64,000 bases of DNA from Latrodectus hesperus (Eukaryota > Arthropoda > Arachnida > Araneae > Theridiidae). The stretch is from the NCBI GenBank assembly GCA_037975125.1, contig CM075850.1:125045057-125109056 (forward strand), in the 5' to 3' direction. Below are positions 41,271 through 53,859 of the stretch, in pieces. Position 1 is the first letter of the stretch; every line of letters starts with the position of its first letter. Both the position numbers and the translations under genes were made by a program. The notes beneath the pieces are model-generated. The model searched no databases. It had not been told where the DNA came from and saw only the letters and a list, made by a program, of their open reading frames with translations.

Positions 41271-43480
41271 GCAGACCCTGTATTTATAAGGTCTTCTGCT
41301 TAGTCCCTACTTTCTCTCGAAGACATAACCAGGTTTTATGAGGGCACATTCTGGATGCCTCGTTTCATAAGATAGTTTCATGTGGTGCCAGAAAATGAAT
41401 TGATCCTAATGGTCCATGCATTAGAAAACAATAATTATGCATGTATATTCTTAGTTTATAATATGATGTAAGTATACCTGACACAAAATTTATATGGAAA
41501 CAGTATTGAATACTGTATATTTTCTTCAAATGAATCTAGATATCATTGAAATTGTTTATAGGAGCGAATTTCTTTATTTTCACCTTAGAAGCAATGTTTA
41601 TCATAACTGGTTATTCTATTTAAAGCAAAAATCATATGACTGATTACAATAAAAAAATTTTCGGAAATTGAGTGAGAACATTACATTCTAATAAACAAAA
41701 TCGAAAAGAATAGATAATCGAAAAATATTTTATATTTTAAGATATTAAAAAATAAATATAGAGCAATTTAATTGTAATAAAATATGTAGAATTCTCGGAA
41801 GCAAAAAGCACAAATAAATTTTGACGCTTTATCTCTCTAATCATCTTTTTCCCTTCCCAGACAAAACTCTTCGTTTTAAGGTTTGTTTATTAATCTGCAA
41901 CTGTAACGTAAACCCCAATTTATTCCTATCACAATGACCTTGACTGTTTCTTTATTCAATTACTTCGAGTGCATTTCTAATATCAGCTAGGCGGTTACGT
42001 TTGTGGAATAATAACTCAGATATTTTTTCCTCTTAGATTTAGCGACTTTTAAGTTTCTTAACATTTGATTCTATTGTTGAATTAAAAAGTATTTAATCAC
42101 TTAATAATTGCTTTTTAATAATGTGAAAGGCAAGATTCTTTCTGTGGACAAGTGAAGGATCGTGCTCTCCGGAATAAAGGGTCCTAGGTTCGATATCAAC
42201 AAAAATAGACTAATAAGAAATGAGCGCTATATGTATGCGTTCTGCGTTGATGTCTGTCAGTATGGATGCTTGGCAATATTTTGTTTTAAAAATTATTAAT
42301 GTTTTTAGCCACGAAAGATATATCGTATCGAGTTTTAATTACTTAAATCTTATCATTAGTCATAATACTCACCAAAATAAAATTTTACTTTTACCATAAT
42401 GTTTAAAGAAATTAAACAATTGTATTAGACATTCGTATTATGTGTTTATTTATTGATTGCTCGTATAGTATTTTCCCCATTTCCTTATTTATTTTTTGAC
42501 ACAAAGAGAAAGCTAAAACTCCTTTCAATCGATATGCACAAAAATGTTTCATACTATTTTTTAAATTTTATATTAGTATTATATATTATGAATGACTTTA
42601 TTTCTTTAATATAAGATCTGACTTTTCCATATATTTTATTACTTAAAGTAAACACACAAAAAATATATTTTATTACCATATTAAATATTTTTATTTATTT
42701 ATTTGCAGGATTCTATTATGAATGATAATATAAGAGTAATTATGTCACAATACTGAAAATAAAAACCACGGCAAAAATCATAATGAAATTTAATAAAATA
42801 GAAAATAGTAAAAAGATGTCATTAATTATATTAAGTAAACTGATATATATATGTATATGTGTGTGTATGTGTGTGAGTGTAATTTTTAGTTGCAAGAAAA
42901 ATGTTCCGGAAGTATAATATGATCTTTAGAAATCACTCTTTATTGCAAAATAATTATTTCTTCGCAAACATATCTTCATTATCAATAGTGATTCCTGATG
43001 AAATATCTGCCATTTCTTTCTGACTCCATTGATAAGCTTTGGCACACTCTTAAATTTTTCGGCTTGTGATTAATAATTAGTTCTTGCTCACTGACGTAAT
43101 GAATAGAATGTGATTGAAAGATTATATAAAGGAAATTTTAACCTCGAAACTTTAGCATCGCATTGTAAAGTATGAATAAAGTAAGCTCTTTTTACCCTAA
43201 TGTTCAATAAATATGACCTTCTTTACATTTCGATTCATACAAAGGGCAGAATTGATGGTATCTTATATTTTAGGACTACCAGGGTATGTATCACTGCATA
43301 TCATCTCATGTATGTGGATATACATAACTTTGAATCAGAACGAGAATACCTCAATACCTGGCCTGGCATCCCCAGAACTATAAAATCACTTACTAACAAA
43401 ACTATAATGTATTGCGAGTAATACTTAAAAAACACAGTAATATCTCAGTTAATAAACATAATGGATCATCGGTTGGGTCA
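41271..43480. other. AT-rich DNA, no gene seen
   Basis: Low-complexity sequence with a TA/GT microsatellite at 42841-42880. The 73-codon frame at 43200-43421 shows no domain. Confidence 0.5.
42841..42880. repeat. Mixed (AT)n/(GT)n microsatellite
   Basis: Alternating AT passes into GT with interruptions. Confidence 0.85.
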
Positions 43481-43484
43481 GGTA

Positions 43485-43910
43485 TAGAACCCATTGCTTT
43501 CAGGTAATAAGATAAAAACCTTTCCCAAACCAGATTATCGTCCTTACAGTATAGAAAATATAACCATATAAAAAATGTCTATTAAAATTTAAAAAAAAAC
43601 TAAACTATGAGGCCTGGCAGGCATTCAGGGCCTACAGTGTCCACATCTGTTTTCTTAAATGAGTAATTGAGAGCCTTGGGGTACGAAGCGTATGTCACAG
43701 TTAAGAGGTCAACAACCTAATGCGAAACCCCCAATATTTAGTTCCCAATCTTGCTTAGTGCATAGTTTATCGACCCACCTAAGGGATGAAAGGCTGAGAC
43801 GACCTTGCCCGGTTCGAAGGTTGAAACTCGAATTTGTCTCAAAAATGAAATTTAGATATTTATATGCATTTTTGGCATTTTGTGTTAAAAAGGATAAAGT
43901 AAGTAAGTTA
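43485..43910. other. tRNA-like head scrap and an unidentified complex segment
   Basis: 'gggtcaggtatagaacccat' at 43480-43510 is a minus-strand B-box remnant. The segment 43610-43830 ('actatgaggcctggcaggca' onward) is of balanced composition and unrecognised. Its 73-codon frame (43692-43913) has no domain. Confidence 0.3.
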
Positions 43911-44540
43911 TAAGATGCATGAGAAATTCAGCCCACATACAAAATAACTTTTAAGAGGCGACACATAAGGATTTAGAATTGCTTGCTTACCTATGATGAA
44001 AGCAAAATAATAACTAATGAAGGCATCAATGTTCTTGAAAGATTATTAACATCCTCCTAACATTATCTTAAATATCATTTTGGAAACTTTTTAGCTTCTC
44101 AAACAAGAAAGATATGAGTATCACAGGCAAGATAATTTAGATGTCATTAATCAAATGTATTCATTTTGTATGCTCTAAATAGAAATAAAACTTGATATCA
44201 TTACCACAGTCTTATTGGCTTTCTTTTGAGACATTTGTGGCGAAATATATCATACTACATTATCATTCGTAGGAATTTTTTCAAGGACTATTCAAGAAAA
44301 ATATAGAAAGCTATTCATATCTTGTACGAACCAATTGCTAGTATACAGAGAACTATAAATTATCTGTTCAGACATAAAAGGGATTCATCCAAACAATTCT
44401 TAAGCACTCGTTTATTTGATGATTATTTTACTGTATGGATCAACCATTTTTCTGATTGAAGTTGCATGATTTATCTGCAATACGTTTGTGCCTGCGTATT
44501 TCTGGCTACTGAAACGCCGATAAGGTCAGCCTTTTTCCAA
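43911..44540. other. AT-rich DNA, no gene seen
   Basis: No recognisable gene or repeat. Confidence 0.5.
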
Positions 44541-44544
44541 GTAA

Positions 44545-44760
44545 TTTTGAATCACAGTCACGTGAGAGATCGGCACCTGAGATGGCACTTTCCTTTCTCT
44601 ACCACGACATGCGGGTGGAAGAATGCTGAGACAATGACCCATTTTACATGCTCCAATTGATATTCATGAATGCAACGAAAAGTATTTTCGATTGAGTCTA
44701 GTATAGAACCCATTACCATGAAGCAGTCACGACAACGATAACTTTATCAACCATAACTTA
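44545..44760 (-). mobile_element. SINE-F copy
   Basis: The module reads 'gagatcggcacctgagatgg' then 'ctttctctaccacgacatgc'. The head side reads 'agtatagaacccattaccat' on the plus strand. The order matches 35595-35830. Confidence 0.62.
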
Positions 44761-45039
44761 CATATCTGCGTAGATTTTGCGTTAAATCGATGCTTGAATT
44801 TTCAAATATTAATACAACATCAACGGAATATATTGTAATTAAAACCACCCGTGAAACTATATTTCGAACCTTATTTTGTTTCGATTTTAAGTTCATTTCT
44901 CTTACTAACTTAGAATTCTTTGCCTTCATTAGTCTGAACATGAGTACGATCCCACTACATAAACTAATGGCGAAACCATTATCATTTGAGACAAAGAATA
45001 GAATTTGATTCCAGTTGCTATATTGAAGGATAATGGACG

Positions 45040-45425
45040 AATATTCTTTCTGCTTAAATGTGTTGGGAGGTGAAACCTGGTTGTTTAAAGCGTCTTTCTC
45101 ATTATCCGAAGGCATTGAGTTCGAATACCGGCTTAACTGAAAACCCATCGTGTTTACTAATGATAGATGGGCGCGGTTGCAATGTCCTCCAAGTGAAATG
45201 ATACCTCAGGGGGTGGCAGGCCAAGTATTGGTGGTCTTCAGCTTGGTCCTTGCTTTAAAATCACGAAGACTCCACCGTCTGCTTCTGTCTGCTAAGTCCA
45301 CCAGATTATAACTGTTGCTGCAAAAGCATACTTCCCTGTTCCTATCCCAGAGTTGGGCGGTAACAGTTACATGAAAATGGCCGGGTGGCATCTTTGTAAT
45401 TTAGAAGCATTGACCAAGCAGAACA
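45040..45425 (+). mobile_element. SINE-E, near full-length copy
   Basis: The head side has 'ttatccgaaggcattgagtt' and 'cgaataccgg'. The body has 'gcggttgcaatgtcctccaa', 'gtgaaatgatacctcagg', 'caggccaagtattggtggtc' and 'gttcctatcccagagttggg', followed by an extra copy of the end in inverted order near 45365-45420. Frames on the minus strand here (44747-45148, 45206-45391) are not genes. Confidence 0.72.
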
Positions 45426-47605
45426 CCTCCAAATAGAATCCGGTTATAGTGAAAATGCATTGCTTATTTATCTCTCATTTGAATTGTTTAACTTAAACTA
45501 AGAAATGATAATATAATTAAAAACATTATGTGGACCATAAACAGTTTTTATGCATATTACGCATTGTTTTATGCGTTTTATATACATATTTTCTTTTTCT
45601 TATATATGATGTATTCATAGATATTAATGCATATTTTATGATTACTTATATATACACAAATATGATGATTATTCAAATTAAAATATTTTAACAAATGGCA
45701 GGTGTTTTTCTTATCTTTTAGTTGATCAGTAACTTTTTAAATTATCTGAAAATGTTGATTCTATCGAAACTGCTGATTTCTTTTTTTGTTTATTGCATAC
45801 CATTTAATTACAAACTTATTGTTGGCGAAGGTAAAGCGTGAGATAAAATTGACTACCACTATTTGTATAGTTAAAAATATTTATCTTAAAAATTATTTAG
45901 GATTAAAAATTGACTTTAATTAATAAATTCAAGAAATAAATTTGCATTTAATTAAATTATTATATATTCATTTCTTTAATTAAACCTAAAAATTTTATAT
46001 TCTGAATTAATTTACTTTACATTCTTTTGAAATAATCTTTTCTTTTCACATTTTTATCACAGCATTTTTCATCATAATTTCCAGTAAAATGCATTTCATA
46101 ATTTAGTTAAAGAAAATTTCAAGTAATTAAATTTGATTTTATATTAAGTGCAAAGTTTTTTAATTACAGTAAGTAATTTAAATATGTTTTTTCAAATGCC
46201 TTTGAAATAATTCAAAACCTCATCTTACATTTATTGCAATCCATTAATAAAAATTAAAAAATTAAGTGGTTGTAACTCTATATTTATATTCGTTCGCATT
46301 TTTAAATGTTTTTTACCGAGACCTGTTTTATATATATTAACTGTGGTAAATTATTCGTACCTTTTTCAAATATTTAATTTACGTAAAAGTTAAGCATTTT
46401 TACAAAAATTAACTGTGAATACCAAGATTTTAATTAAACCCTGTTGCGAAAACTTGTAATTTAAGAGTAATTATTTTTTAATTAGCGTAATCCAATAATT
46501 TATTAATTAGCTTTAATTAAAATATAATAAAATATTTTATGCATTCATAAACATCTTTCCTCACGTAAAATAATAATTATCATATACTAGATAAGTTTTA
46601 AGAAAAATGCATTCGCGTAGAAAAATAATATTTTTTCTTCGAAGGGGTACATAGAAAAATATTTGGTTATGTTAAAACAATAATCTTTGGATTTTTTAAT
46701 TTTTGCAAAAATATTTAAGCACATCAATATATAATATTTTGCTATAAGCCTCTATATTATTTTGCAGTGGAATAGTCCATGCCTATAAAGATATATTTTG
46801 TCTATTAATAATATTTTTCATATTTTTATTGGTTCTTGTATTAGAACTGTCTGTACTTTATATTGGTTTACGTTTATTTCATCTGATGAATCTGTGTTCA
46901 AATCCCAGGAAAATGCATTGATCAGCAATATTTTTCAAAAACTAATTCTTTCAGCTTTTATGAATATATCGTTAATGTGATGCTAATATATAAATTATTC
47001 AAGGGTCATAGTTATCTAAATGGATTAATTTAGTGGATTTTGAACAGTAAAAAAATGATTTTAAAATGTTTCATGTGTTTTTTATCTTTTTTCTAATTAG
47101 TTTGCCAAGAACTTCATTGATCAGTTAACTTTTATCGTTTGCTTTGTTCCATGAAATGGAATTGTAGAATAAATATCAACCTTTTCGTTTTCATTTTATT
47201 GCAGGAATGATTTTGACATGAATTCATACAATCGGATTTCTTGAAAATTAATTTGAAGAATTTCGTAGAAAGAAAAAGTGCAATATTATTTATTGCACAA
47301 TAGCTTTTGAAATTGTCCACAACCATTATTAATAAAGTAGTAAACATTTTAATATTATTGAAAATTATTAATGCTATTATTTTTAATTATATTATTATTA
47401 TAAAAGTTTATGAATGAAGTACCGAAATTCTACTATGATAATTATATATTAATAGTATTTCGTACAAAATATTTTTATATTAAGCAGGGGTTTTTTTCCG
47501 TTTAAATAAATACTGGAGCTCTTAAAATTCATGCATTTGACGATAATAAATCCCCTTTTATTCCTTTAAAAAAACTTAAACTTTTAACCCTGCTTGTCTT
47601 TCTTG
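45426..47605. other. AT-rich DNA rich in TAAT strings, no gene seen
   Basis: Very A/T-rich with many 'taattaaatt'-type strings between 45900 and 46520. No tandem period was evident by eye, and no coding frame is credible. Confidence 0.5.
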
Positions 47606-47609
47606 TGTT

Positions 47610-47870
47610 TTATGAAATAGAGCTCACCTCATCTTAATGGAAAAGCTGAATGCTTCGAAATGAATGGTCTTAGGTTCGCCCCAGCACCTGCTTAAACATC
47701 GGATAACAAGTGGTTTCTCCATTTCTGCGTGGATGGGCGCTTGAGCGTTTTCTAGGTTTTCTTCCTTGCTGTGCATGAATACGGCCCACAATCAATTAAA
47801 ACTCATTCCATAGGTCAACACGCGATGGGTTATAAAATGGCTTACAATGGGCCTCCATCTGTTAACTGTG
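47610..47870 (+). mobile_element. SINE-G copy
   Basis: The head side is 'ggtcttaggttcgccccagc'. The body has 'gcgtggatgggcgcttgagc', 'gttttctaggttttcttcc' and 'catgaatacggcccacaatc'. This is the clearest SINE-G body in the window. Confidence 0.65.
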
Positions 47871-47984
47871 TGAAAAAATATAGCAAGATTATCCATATAA
47901 AAAAAAATTTTCATAATTCCAATCTCTTAAAAGTATCTATTAATTCGCAACCAGCATGTTGACAATTTTGCAGTTTAAAGTAAA

Positions 47985-48075
47985 TTTCGGATTGAACAAA
48001 CGTAGGATTCGAACCTACAAACCACTGAATTGAAGAGTGTATCTATCCATTCATTTACTAATTTTAACCCAACGG
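47985..48075 (-). mobile_element. Decayed SINE head
   Basis: 'gtaggattcgaacctacaaa' and 'ccactgaattgaagagtg' give a minus-strand tRNA-like head with an intact B-box core, nearest to SINE-A. Confidence 0.55.
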
Positions 48076-48234
48076 TTTAGAAATCTTTTCTCAAAATATG
48101 GGTGGAAAAGTGTAATTTTAGAAGCAGGGAGATTTTTGAACATTTATTATAAATTTATATTTTGTTTTTTCTCTAACGTACGCAATATATAATGTTTGTA
48201 ATTATAAAGAAAAATAACACTTGCTTTTTAAGTA

Positions 48235-48660
48235 TCACAAAACGCAGCCATTGGTTAATGCTGTTTGATACTTCACATCGAGAACTGCAATGTTTTCTTC
48301 GAAGCGAGCGAGACAAAATGGAAAATTCGTGATAAAGGTAGAAGAATAATAGACTTGTTGACGATCCGCGGAAAAAATGATTACGTAAACAACGTGTCTT
48401 CTCGCAGGAATTAGCGCTCGCCTTGCAGATAAAACTTCACTTACGAAATGGGGTGGCTGACTGCGCGGCGAACACTCTTTTTATCGTCCTAGGTGAAATA
48501 CTTTTGCTCTCCGAGTGACGAGCTTTTTTCCCATCACCGCCAAATAAACGCTTAGTGCTAACTGTCTTATTTATTCGTAAATTATTTGTTTTTCGCTAAT
48601 GTTTCTCATGTAGGTCACGTGACAAAAGTGTACGCTGACCAACGCATTTAGCATTTTATG
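48235..48660. other. Large complex single-copy island
   Basis: About 400 bases of balanced composition with CG dinucleotides ('gcgagcgagacaaaatgg', 'gatccgcggaaaaaatga', 'gactgcgcggcgaacactc') and E-box CACGTG in 'ggtcacgtgacaaaag'. It matches no repeat here and has no credible frame. A regulatory or conserved noncoding element is the likeliest reading. Confidence 0.42.
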
Positions 48661-49035
48661 TTATAAAGAATAGAATCAATGTTTAGCGCTTTATTTGCTT
48701 GGAAATATCTTGTACTTAATATAATCTTTAAGACATTCATGTTGATATCGACCACTTTAGTCTCTGTTTATAATATTTTGTTTACTTATACCTTTTTATA
48801 TCTAAACTTAACTTATCTAATCGATATGTTAATTTGGAGTTATGTGAATTTCTCTTAAAAATATTCACCCACCTCAGTATTTGAACTTAATTCTTTATTG
48901 TATACAGAGAATAGATACAATAGTTGTGCGATGACCCATAAGGTTAAGGACCTAAATTTCAGAAGCTGAGAAGTTACGGCTAGGTCATCCGAATGAAAAT
49001 TTGCGTTTTGTCTCCTGCGAGGTCTTTTTTTATAG
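48661..49035. other. AT-rich DNA, no gene seen
   Basis: No recognisable gene or repeat. Confidence 0.5.
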
Positions 49036-49039
49036 AAAA

Positions 49040-49195
49040 TGGGTCATATTCATGTATCGTATATTAGAAACTACAAAAAAAGCCTCGATAGGTACTCTAA
49101 CAGAAGCTCAAAATACCCATTTGCATTTTTTTCAGTAATAGTCAGAATCGAACCCGAAACCTTCAACATCAATCATTATTTTAAATGTGTCGAAT
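49040..49195 (-). mobile_element. Decayed SINE-G copy
   Basis: 'gggtcatattcatgtatcg' and the minus-strand B-box side 'agtcagaatcgaacccgaaa' with 'ccttcaacatc' follow the family order. Confidence 0.45.
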
Positions 49196-49790
49196 TTAAT
49201 TATCAATTCTTAACTATTTATTATGTATGATACTTATTTATGACCAAATTATGTATTATAAAAATAGGATAATAGTAATACTTTCCTATTCACCAGTTAT
49301 AAAAGATTCATGGATGAATGTCCCGCTGTGTCCGGGTCTCACTCTGGGCGATAAATATCTTGTGTGTTGAAATTTTACGATGCCAAAGATAAAAATTATC
49401 GAAATTATCGAAAAACGTGAAATGTTAAATTAACTTTTAAGATTTTTTTAATATTCCTTTTGAAAAACCTTGCTTTACAGATTCGAACTCAAACACATCA
49501 AACGAAAGCATGTAAAACTAGCCACCCTATTTCATAGTTGACTAGAATGATATTTATTCGGTCTCTGCCCTGACATAGATGGCGCCGTTTCAGTTGTCTC
49601 TTAGCCTTCTACCAGGCTGATATCATTTCGACACACTGGCTGTGTGAGCACATTCCGAAAAGTGAGGAACGGGACTTATTACATAATTTCGTTAAGTTTC
49701 CGATTCATTTTTCTGCCTGTGGAAACTTCTAAATAAGACCAACGGCCTTTTAATTTTGATTCATGTTTATAGGATGAAGTCATGAATCTC
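49196..49790. other. Unassigned DNA, no gene seen
   Basis: A patch at 49560-49650 ('ctgacatagatggcgccgtt') is of balanced composition and may be repeat-derived. It was not assigned. Confidence 0.4.
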
Positions 49791-50100
49791 TGATAGCCTA
49801 GTGGTTAGGGCATCGGCCTTCCATCCGGAAGAACTGGGTTTGATTCCCAATTCCGCCGAATACCCACCGAGTGCATGCGATATACGTGCTCGTTAAATCT
49901 GTGGAATCCAAAGTCCTGTGGCTGGTCGTTGAGCAGTTACCATGGTTGTAAGGATTTGGAGAAAATTTCCTCCCCCTCCAAATCAAAGTCAAAATTAAAT
50001 GAGTAGATCTCCTGGTGGTGCCATCTATCGGAGGTATCTTAGATCAAAGACGCTTTCACCTTCGTAGTGCTCTTGTTAAACAAAAGATTCACCCTACTGA
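49790..50100 (+). mobile_element. tRNA-Gly-like SINE
   Basis: The head is 'ctctgatagcctagtggtta' followed by 'gggcatcggccttccatccg', whose anticodon position reads TCC, and the B box 'ctgggtttgattcccaattc'. A body of about 230 bases follows, ending 'gctcttgttaaacaaaag'. It is the only copy in the window and no target duplication was found. Confidence 0.75.
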
Positions 50101-50107
50101 CTTAAAT

Positions 50108-50320
50108 TCGCACAGCCGACGGCCAGCGAGCTTGGCTTATGCAAGTGTCATAAGTATCAAAAACAACTAAACTAGCATCTATAAACAATTAGAAATACAC
50201 GCATTAAGTAACTGCGATATTTTGTTCACAGAAAATAATTAACGCAGTATTAAAATAATCTCTAATTTGTCGGTTGATGAGCTTGTCTTATCCAAATGTC
50301 ACGAATAGCAACAACAACAG
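50108..50320 (+). mobile_element. Two fragments of the alternative SINE-C tail
   Basis: 'cagcgagcttggcttatgca' with 'agtgtcataagtatcaaaaa' (50118-50163) and 'gatgagcttgtcttatccaa' with 'atgtcacgaatagcaacaac' (50276-50319) are the plus-strand form of the tail seen in the SINE-C variant at 20755-20800. No SINE-C head is attached. Confidence 0.55.
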
Positions 50321-50326
50321 GATAAG

Positions 50327-50410
50327 GTTTCGGAATCCATTTTAAATTGTTATTCCGGTCTCGTTAAACCCTCGTTTGCAAAAATTGATTATAGAACAAC
50401 AAACCAAACA
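50327..50410 (+). mobile_element. SINE-A 3' half
   Basis: 'gtttcggaatccattttaaa', 'taaaccctcgtttgcaaaaa' and 'acaacaaaccaaac' are the SINE-A body and 3' end without the head. Confidence 0.7.
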
Positions 50411-50892
50411 TGAAGGACATGGCTGAAATTGAACAACGGACATAGGCTCTATCTAACAACAATCTTCAGCTAATATAGCAAGTATAGAATTTACTACCAC
50501 CTTTCAAGAGGGTGTTTTCCCCGCCACGTTACCCTAACTCTAATGAGAAATAAACTTTACATGATAGCTTGTTTTGTTATGTTCTCTACATGACATCAAA
50601 CTTGTACTTCAGAAACTGTTTTCATTAATATACTGCTATAAATTGGACTTAAAAATGACTTGAAAATTTAGTTTAGGTTTCTCCAAAAACAACATAAATT
50701 GCAAATATTTAATTCTTTCAATATTCGTAACTATTAATAATCTTATAAAAGAAACAGAATGATAGGCTAGAAAGAATTTTATTTCTAGCCTATACATGGA
50801 CATTACAAAAAGTTTTTCTAAAGTTTCTTGTTGATTCCTAAAAAAAGTTTTTTTATTGCTCGAAAATAAAATTATTTTTTTCATGTCCCGTA

Positions 50893-51108
50893 TTTGTTTG
50901 TCACTCAATGGCCATTTTTTGGCATACCTGGGTCAATTGTGCCGGGGTTTTTATAATAAAATTAATTTTGAACAATAAACTTCTACACCTCAAAGTGGGA
51001 ATAGAACCTACAAACTGTTGAACTGAAGACCCAAGCTGATTAAAGCAGAGGTGCCAATGACATACAAACCCAACCTTAAGAAGAAGAAGAACCATTCGTT
51101 TGCCAACT
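50893..51108 (-). mobile_element. SINE-A copy interrupted by a LINE-1 3' tail
   Basis: 'tttgtttgtcactcaatggc' to 'gaactgaagac' is the minus-strand SINE-A body and B-box side ('gtgggaatagaacctacaaa'). After the LINE-1 tail the head resumes as 'accattcgtttgccaactc', matching 'accattcggctgccagctc'. Confidence 0.75.
51033..51090 (+). mobile_element. Very short LINE-1 3' tail insertion
   Basis: 'gctgattaaagcagaggtgc' through 'caatgacatacaaaccc' to the GAA tail equals the last ~55 bases of LINE-1 as at 34225-34275. It sits inside SINE-A and replaces a few bases of its head. It is an extreme 5' truncation. Confidence 0.82.
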
Positions 51109-51439
51109 CATTCTGGCACCTGATAAGTGCTTTTCGAACTCATTGCCTTTTCTATTTAACGCCCATACTTTATCTATATACTATATTAACCTTGATATCA
51201 TTATTTAAAATTACAACTGTTTCCACATCTTTTATAAGTTTTATTAGAATAAGAATTACTAATTATTTTTAAAACTACTGAAGCGAAAAAGATTTACCTT
51301 TATTCATGATGAAGTTATAAATTGCTAATCATCGCTTAGATTTAAATGAAAAGAAAATTATTTGAGAGAAATTGTTAAAATTTTACATCATTCGACCCAA
51401 AATTATGAGCGTGAGCTTTATCTGCAAAGCAGACAGTTA

Positions 51440-51785
51440 CAAAGGAAGTTAAACCGATATAGTTTCCGGAAAAGATAAATTATCTTCAGCAGGTTAAAAA
51501 TACATCGCTGTCGCTTTTCCGTGTAAACTCTTATGGCAACCTGTATTTAGAATGCGAAAAAAAAGAAAGTTTCAAGAAAAAATGTAATGACCGACCCTAT
51601 GTCGTATTGTAAACTACAAAAAACGCGTCCAATTTGCCTAAGTCGTACGAAAATCAGCTGCTCTCTCCTCTCGGTTACAAAACAGCGACTGACCTTCATG
51701 TCTTTGTTGCGGATCGAAGTTGCACAAGCCACAGTTGGGAAATAATTGTCGTTACCAAAGCAGACTTATTTTGTTTTCCCATCAA
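51440..51785. other. Complex single-copy island
   Basis: Balanced, non-repetitive sequence with CG dinucleotides ('acatcgctgtcgcttttccg', 'aaaaaacgcgtccaatttgc'). The minus frame 51547-51732 shows no domain. Possible conserved noncoding element. Confidence 0.38.
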
Positions 51786-52155
51786 TAGGTTTTTTATATG
51801 ACGTGACATTTAATATCTGACTCAGTTAAAAGTAAAGGAGGATGCGTCATCTTGTTACTCCCGGTTGTTAGTAAACTTTAACTGTAAGAAGTGGCAATGG
51901 TTTTCGACATTTTGTTTTCAGTCATTTGCCATACCATTATTATACATCAGTTTTAGTTACTATTACTTTTTATAAAAGAGATAAAAGTAGATCATATTAA
52001 TTAATTAAAAGTAAATAAATAAAAATCGATATTTTCCTCTTACAATACTGAAAATGTAAAACGTATAATCTAAAAATTGTAGGCTGCTGCGATACACTGA
52101 AATACTCGCCGCGTATTAATTTCATAGAAGAATTTTCTTCGTGTTATTTTTTTAT

Positions 52156-52424
52156 AACGGCGCGGGCACGGGTGACTAACCCTTCACCACAACAGGGCCG
52201 GAAACTGCTACTCATTTGTCGTTACCCAGTGGGCACCTGTGAAACAAGTCACGGAGGCGAGTAGCATTATCCATCATTTATAGGGTGCGCCTCATTTATA
52301 CATAACCTCAGAATAATGGACAGAGAAACAAAAAGAGCAAGTAACATCCATGCCCGAACGAGATTCGAACTCGGGACCCACAGCTCAGGAGTCAGGAACG
52401 CTAACCACTCAACCATCGGTCGGT
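52156..52424 (-). mobile_element. SINE-B copy, near full length
   Basis: The minus-strand head reads 'accgaccgatggttgagtgg'. The B box on the plus strand is 'cgagattcgaactcgggacc', missing two bases against other copies. The body includes 'gtcgttacccagtgggcacc'. T-rich 'ttttttata' on both flanks may be a short target duplication. Confidence 0.88.
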
Positions 52425-53855
52425 ACTTTTTTTTATATAGTGTATGAATCCATGTATCGCAAGTATGATAATTCTGAACCCCGTACCTGATAAATGTGAA
52501 AGCAGAAATCAGAATCACATCATTCTTCTTTGTTTATTCATAAGTGATTGGAATCGAACATGGAACCTTCCATCACGAGTGACACAGTCTTACAAATAGT
52601 TTCTTCATATAAAATATATATGAGATATTTGATTAGGAATGCTTTTTGTTGAAGTAAGAGATCACATGGTTATTTCAAAAGGAGGAAAGATAGTTTTGAC
52701 TTCGGAAGATAATTCGTGTAAATGAAAATAATTTATATACACTTGAAGGGTGCAAGTTTAATTCTGATCCAAATAAATATGACTATCCACAGAAAATACA
52801 GCACATTAAAATGTGTTACGAACTTATGATTTCACTGAGGGTGGTGGGAGTTCGTTGTAGACAGTATCTACACCAGTATTGAACTCATTTATTGATTACT
52901 GTTTAAATTTATAAGTCATTGTCTTAAGATAATCTTAGGTATAATCTATACTATCAACCATAGACTATTAACCATATCCATAACTATACTACAATATAAT
53001 GATAAAACGTGAAATACAAATATGGCCATAATATATGGATGGTGGAAAATATTGTTCAAAAGTAAACGAGTTTAATAATTAACACTGTTGAAGCTAGTTG
53101 TGTTGTGAAGGCTTATAAAGGTTAAACTCTCTCTCAATCCATGGCGCGTTATCGTTCCGTTAGTTTGATGTGATGTGTCAAGTTTATAATCAGTATTTGA
53201 CGTCATGCCTTGACAGTGGTTCTAACGAAGCGTCCATTAATATCTTAATTTTGTGACGCAATTTTTTCAAATGCATTGAAAAGAAGCGTGCGATTAAGTG
53301 ATAATGTGTACTATACAATTTTTAACTTTTTCCGATATCTAATAATATTATTTGATCAACGAAAAGTGGTGGAAAGAAATTATCCCCTCGTTTCCTTAGA
53401 AGAACGGCACATATCCAAACGCCAACTTCGGGAAATGCGTGTTATTGAAACAAGGACATGACCTTGGCAATATTTTCTCTCTCGTCTTGGTGTTATTGAA
53501 TTTGAACTTTTTACCTGATATTTCCTTTATTTCACTCGCTTATTTATTTACTTATGAAATATGTAATAGTTTATTGCAGCACATTAAATCTATAGATAAT
53601 CTGTGTAAGAAAAAGCTAATTGCTGTAATAACTTTTATTTCATTGAAATTTTGAAGATTTAAATATGCATTCAATTCTTTTATACATTGACTGGTTATGT
53701 TATACCCATACTATCAAAATATAGTTAAGTGATTTATATTTTAATATCTGCTTCCAAATGCAATAATATGGATGGCTATTGGCAGTGGTTTGGGATGTAT
53801 CACAAATGCATCTGTAAATATGTATTACCTTGCTATTTCAGCCCGTGTTATGAAA
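52425..53855. other. AT-rich DNA with a complex patch, no gene seen
   Basis: 53090-53230 ('catggcgcgttatcgttccg', 'tttgacgtcatgccttgaca') is of balanced composition and has a CRE-like TGACGTCA. Frames at 53276-53461 and 53439-53654 show no domain. Confidence 0.4.
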
Positions 53856-53859
53856 GTGA

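Noticed and set aside
43610..43830. Ribosomal RNA fragment
   Set aside because: Composition suggested it at first, but no conserved rRNA motif could be identified.
44747..45148. 133-codon minus-strand protein
   Set aside because: It overlaps SINE-F and SINE-E copies and shows no domain.
49790..49860. Functional tRNA-Gly gene
   Set aside because: It is fused to a long SINE-like body and the B box is mutated (TTTGATTC).
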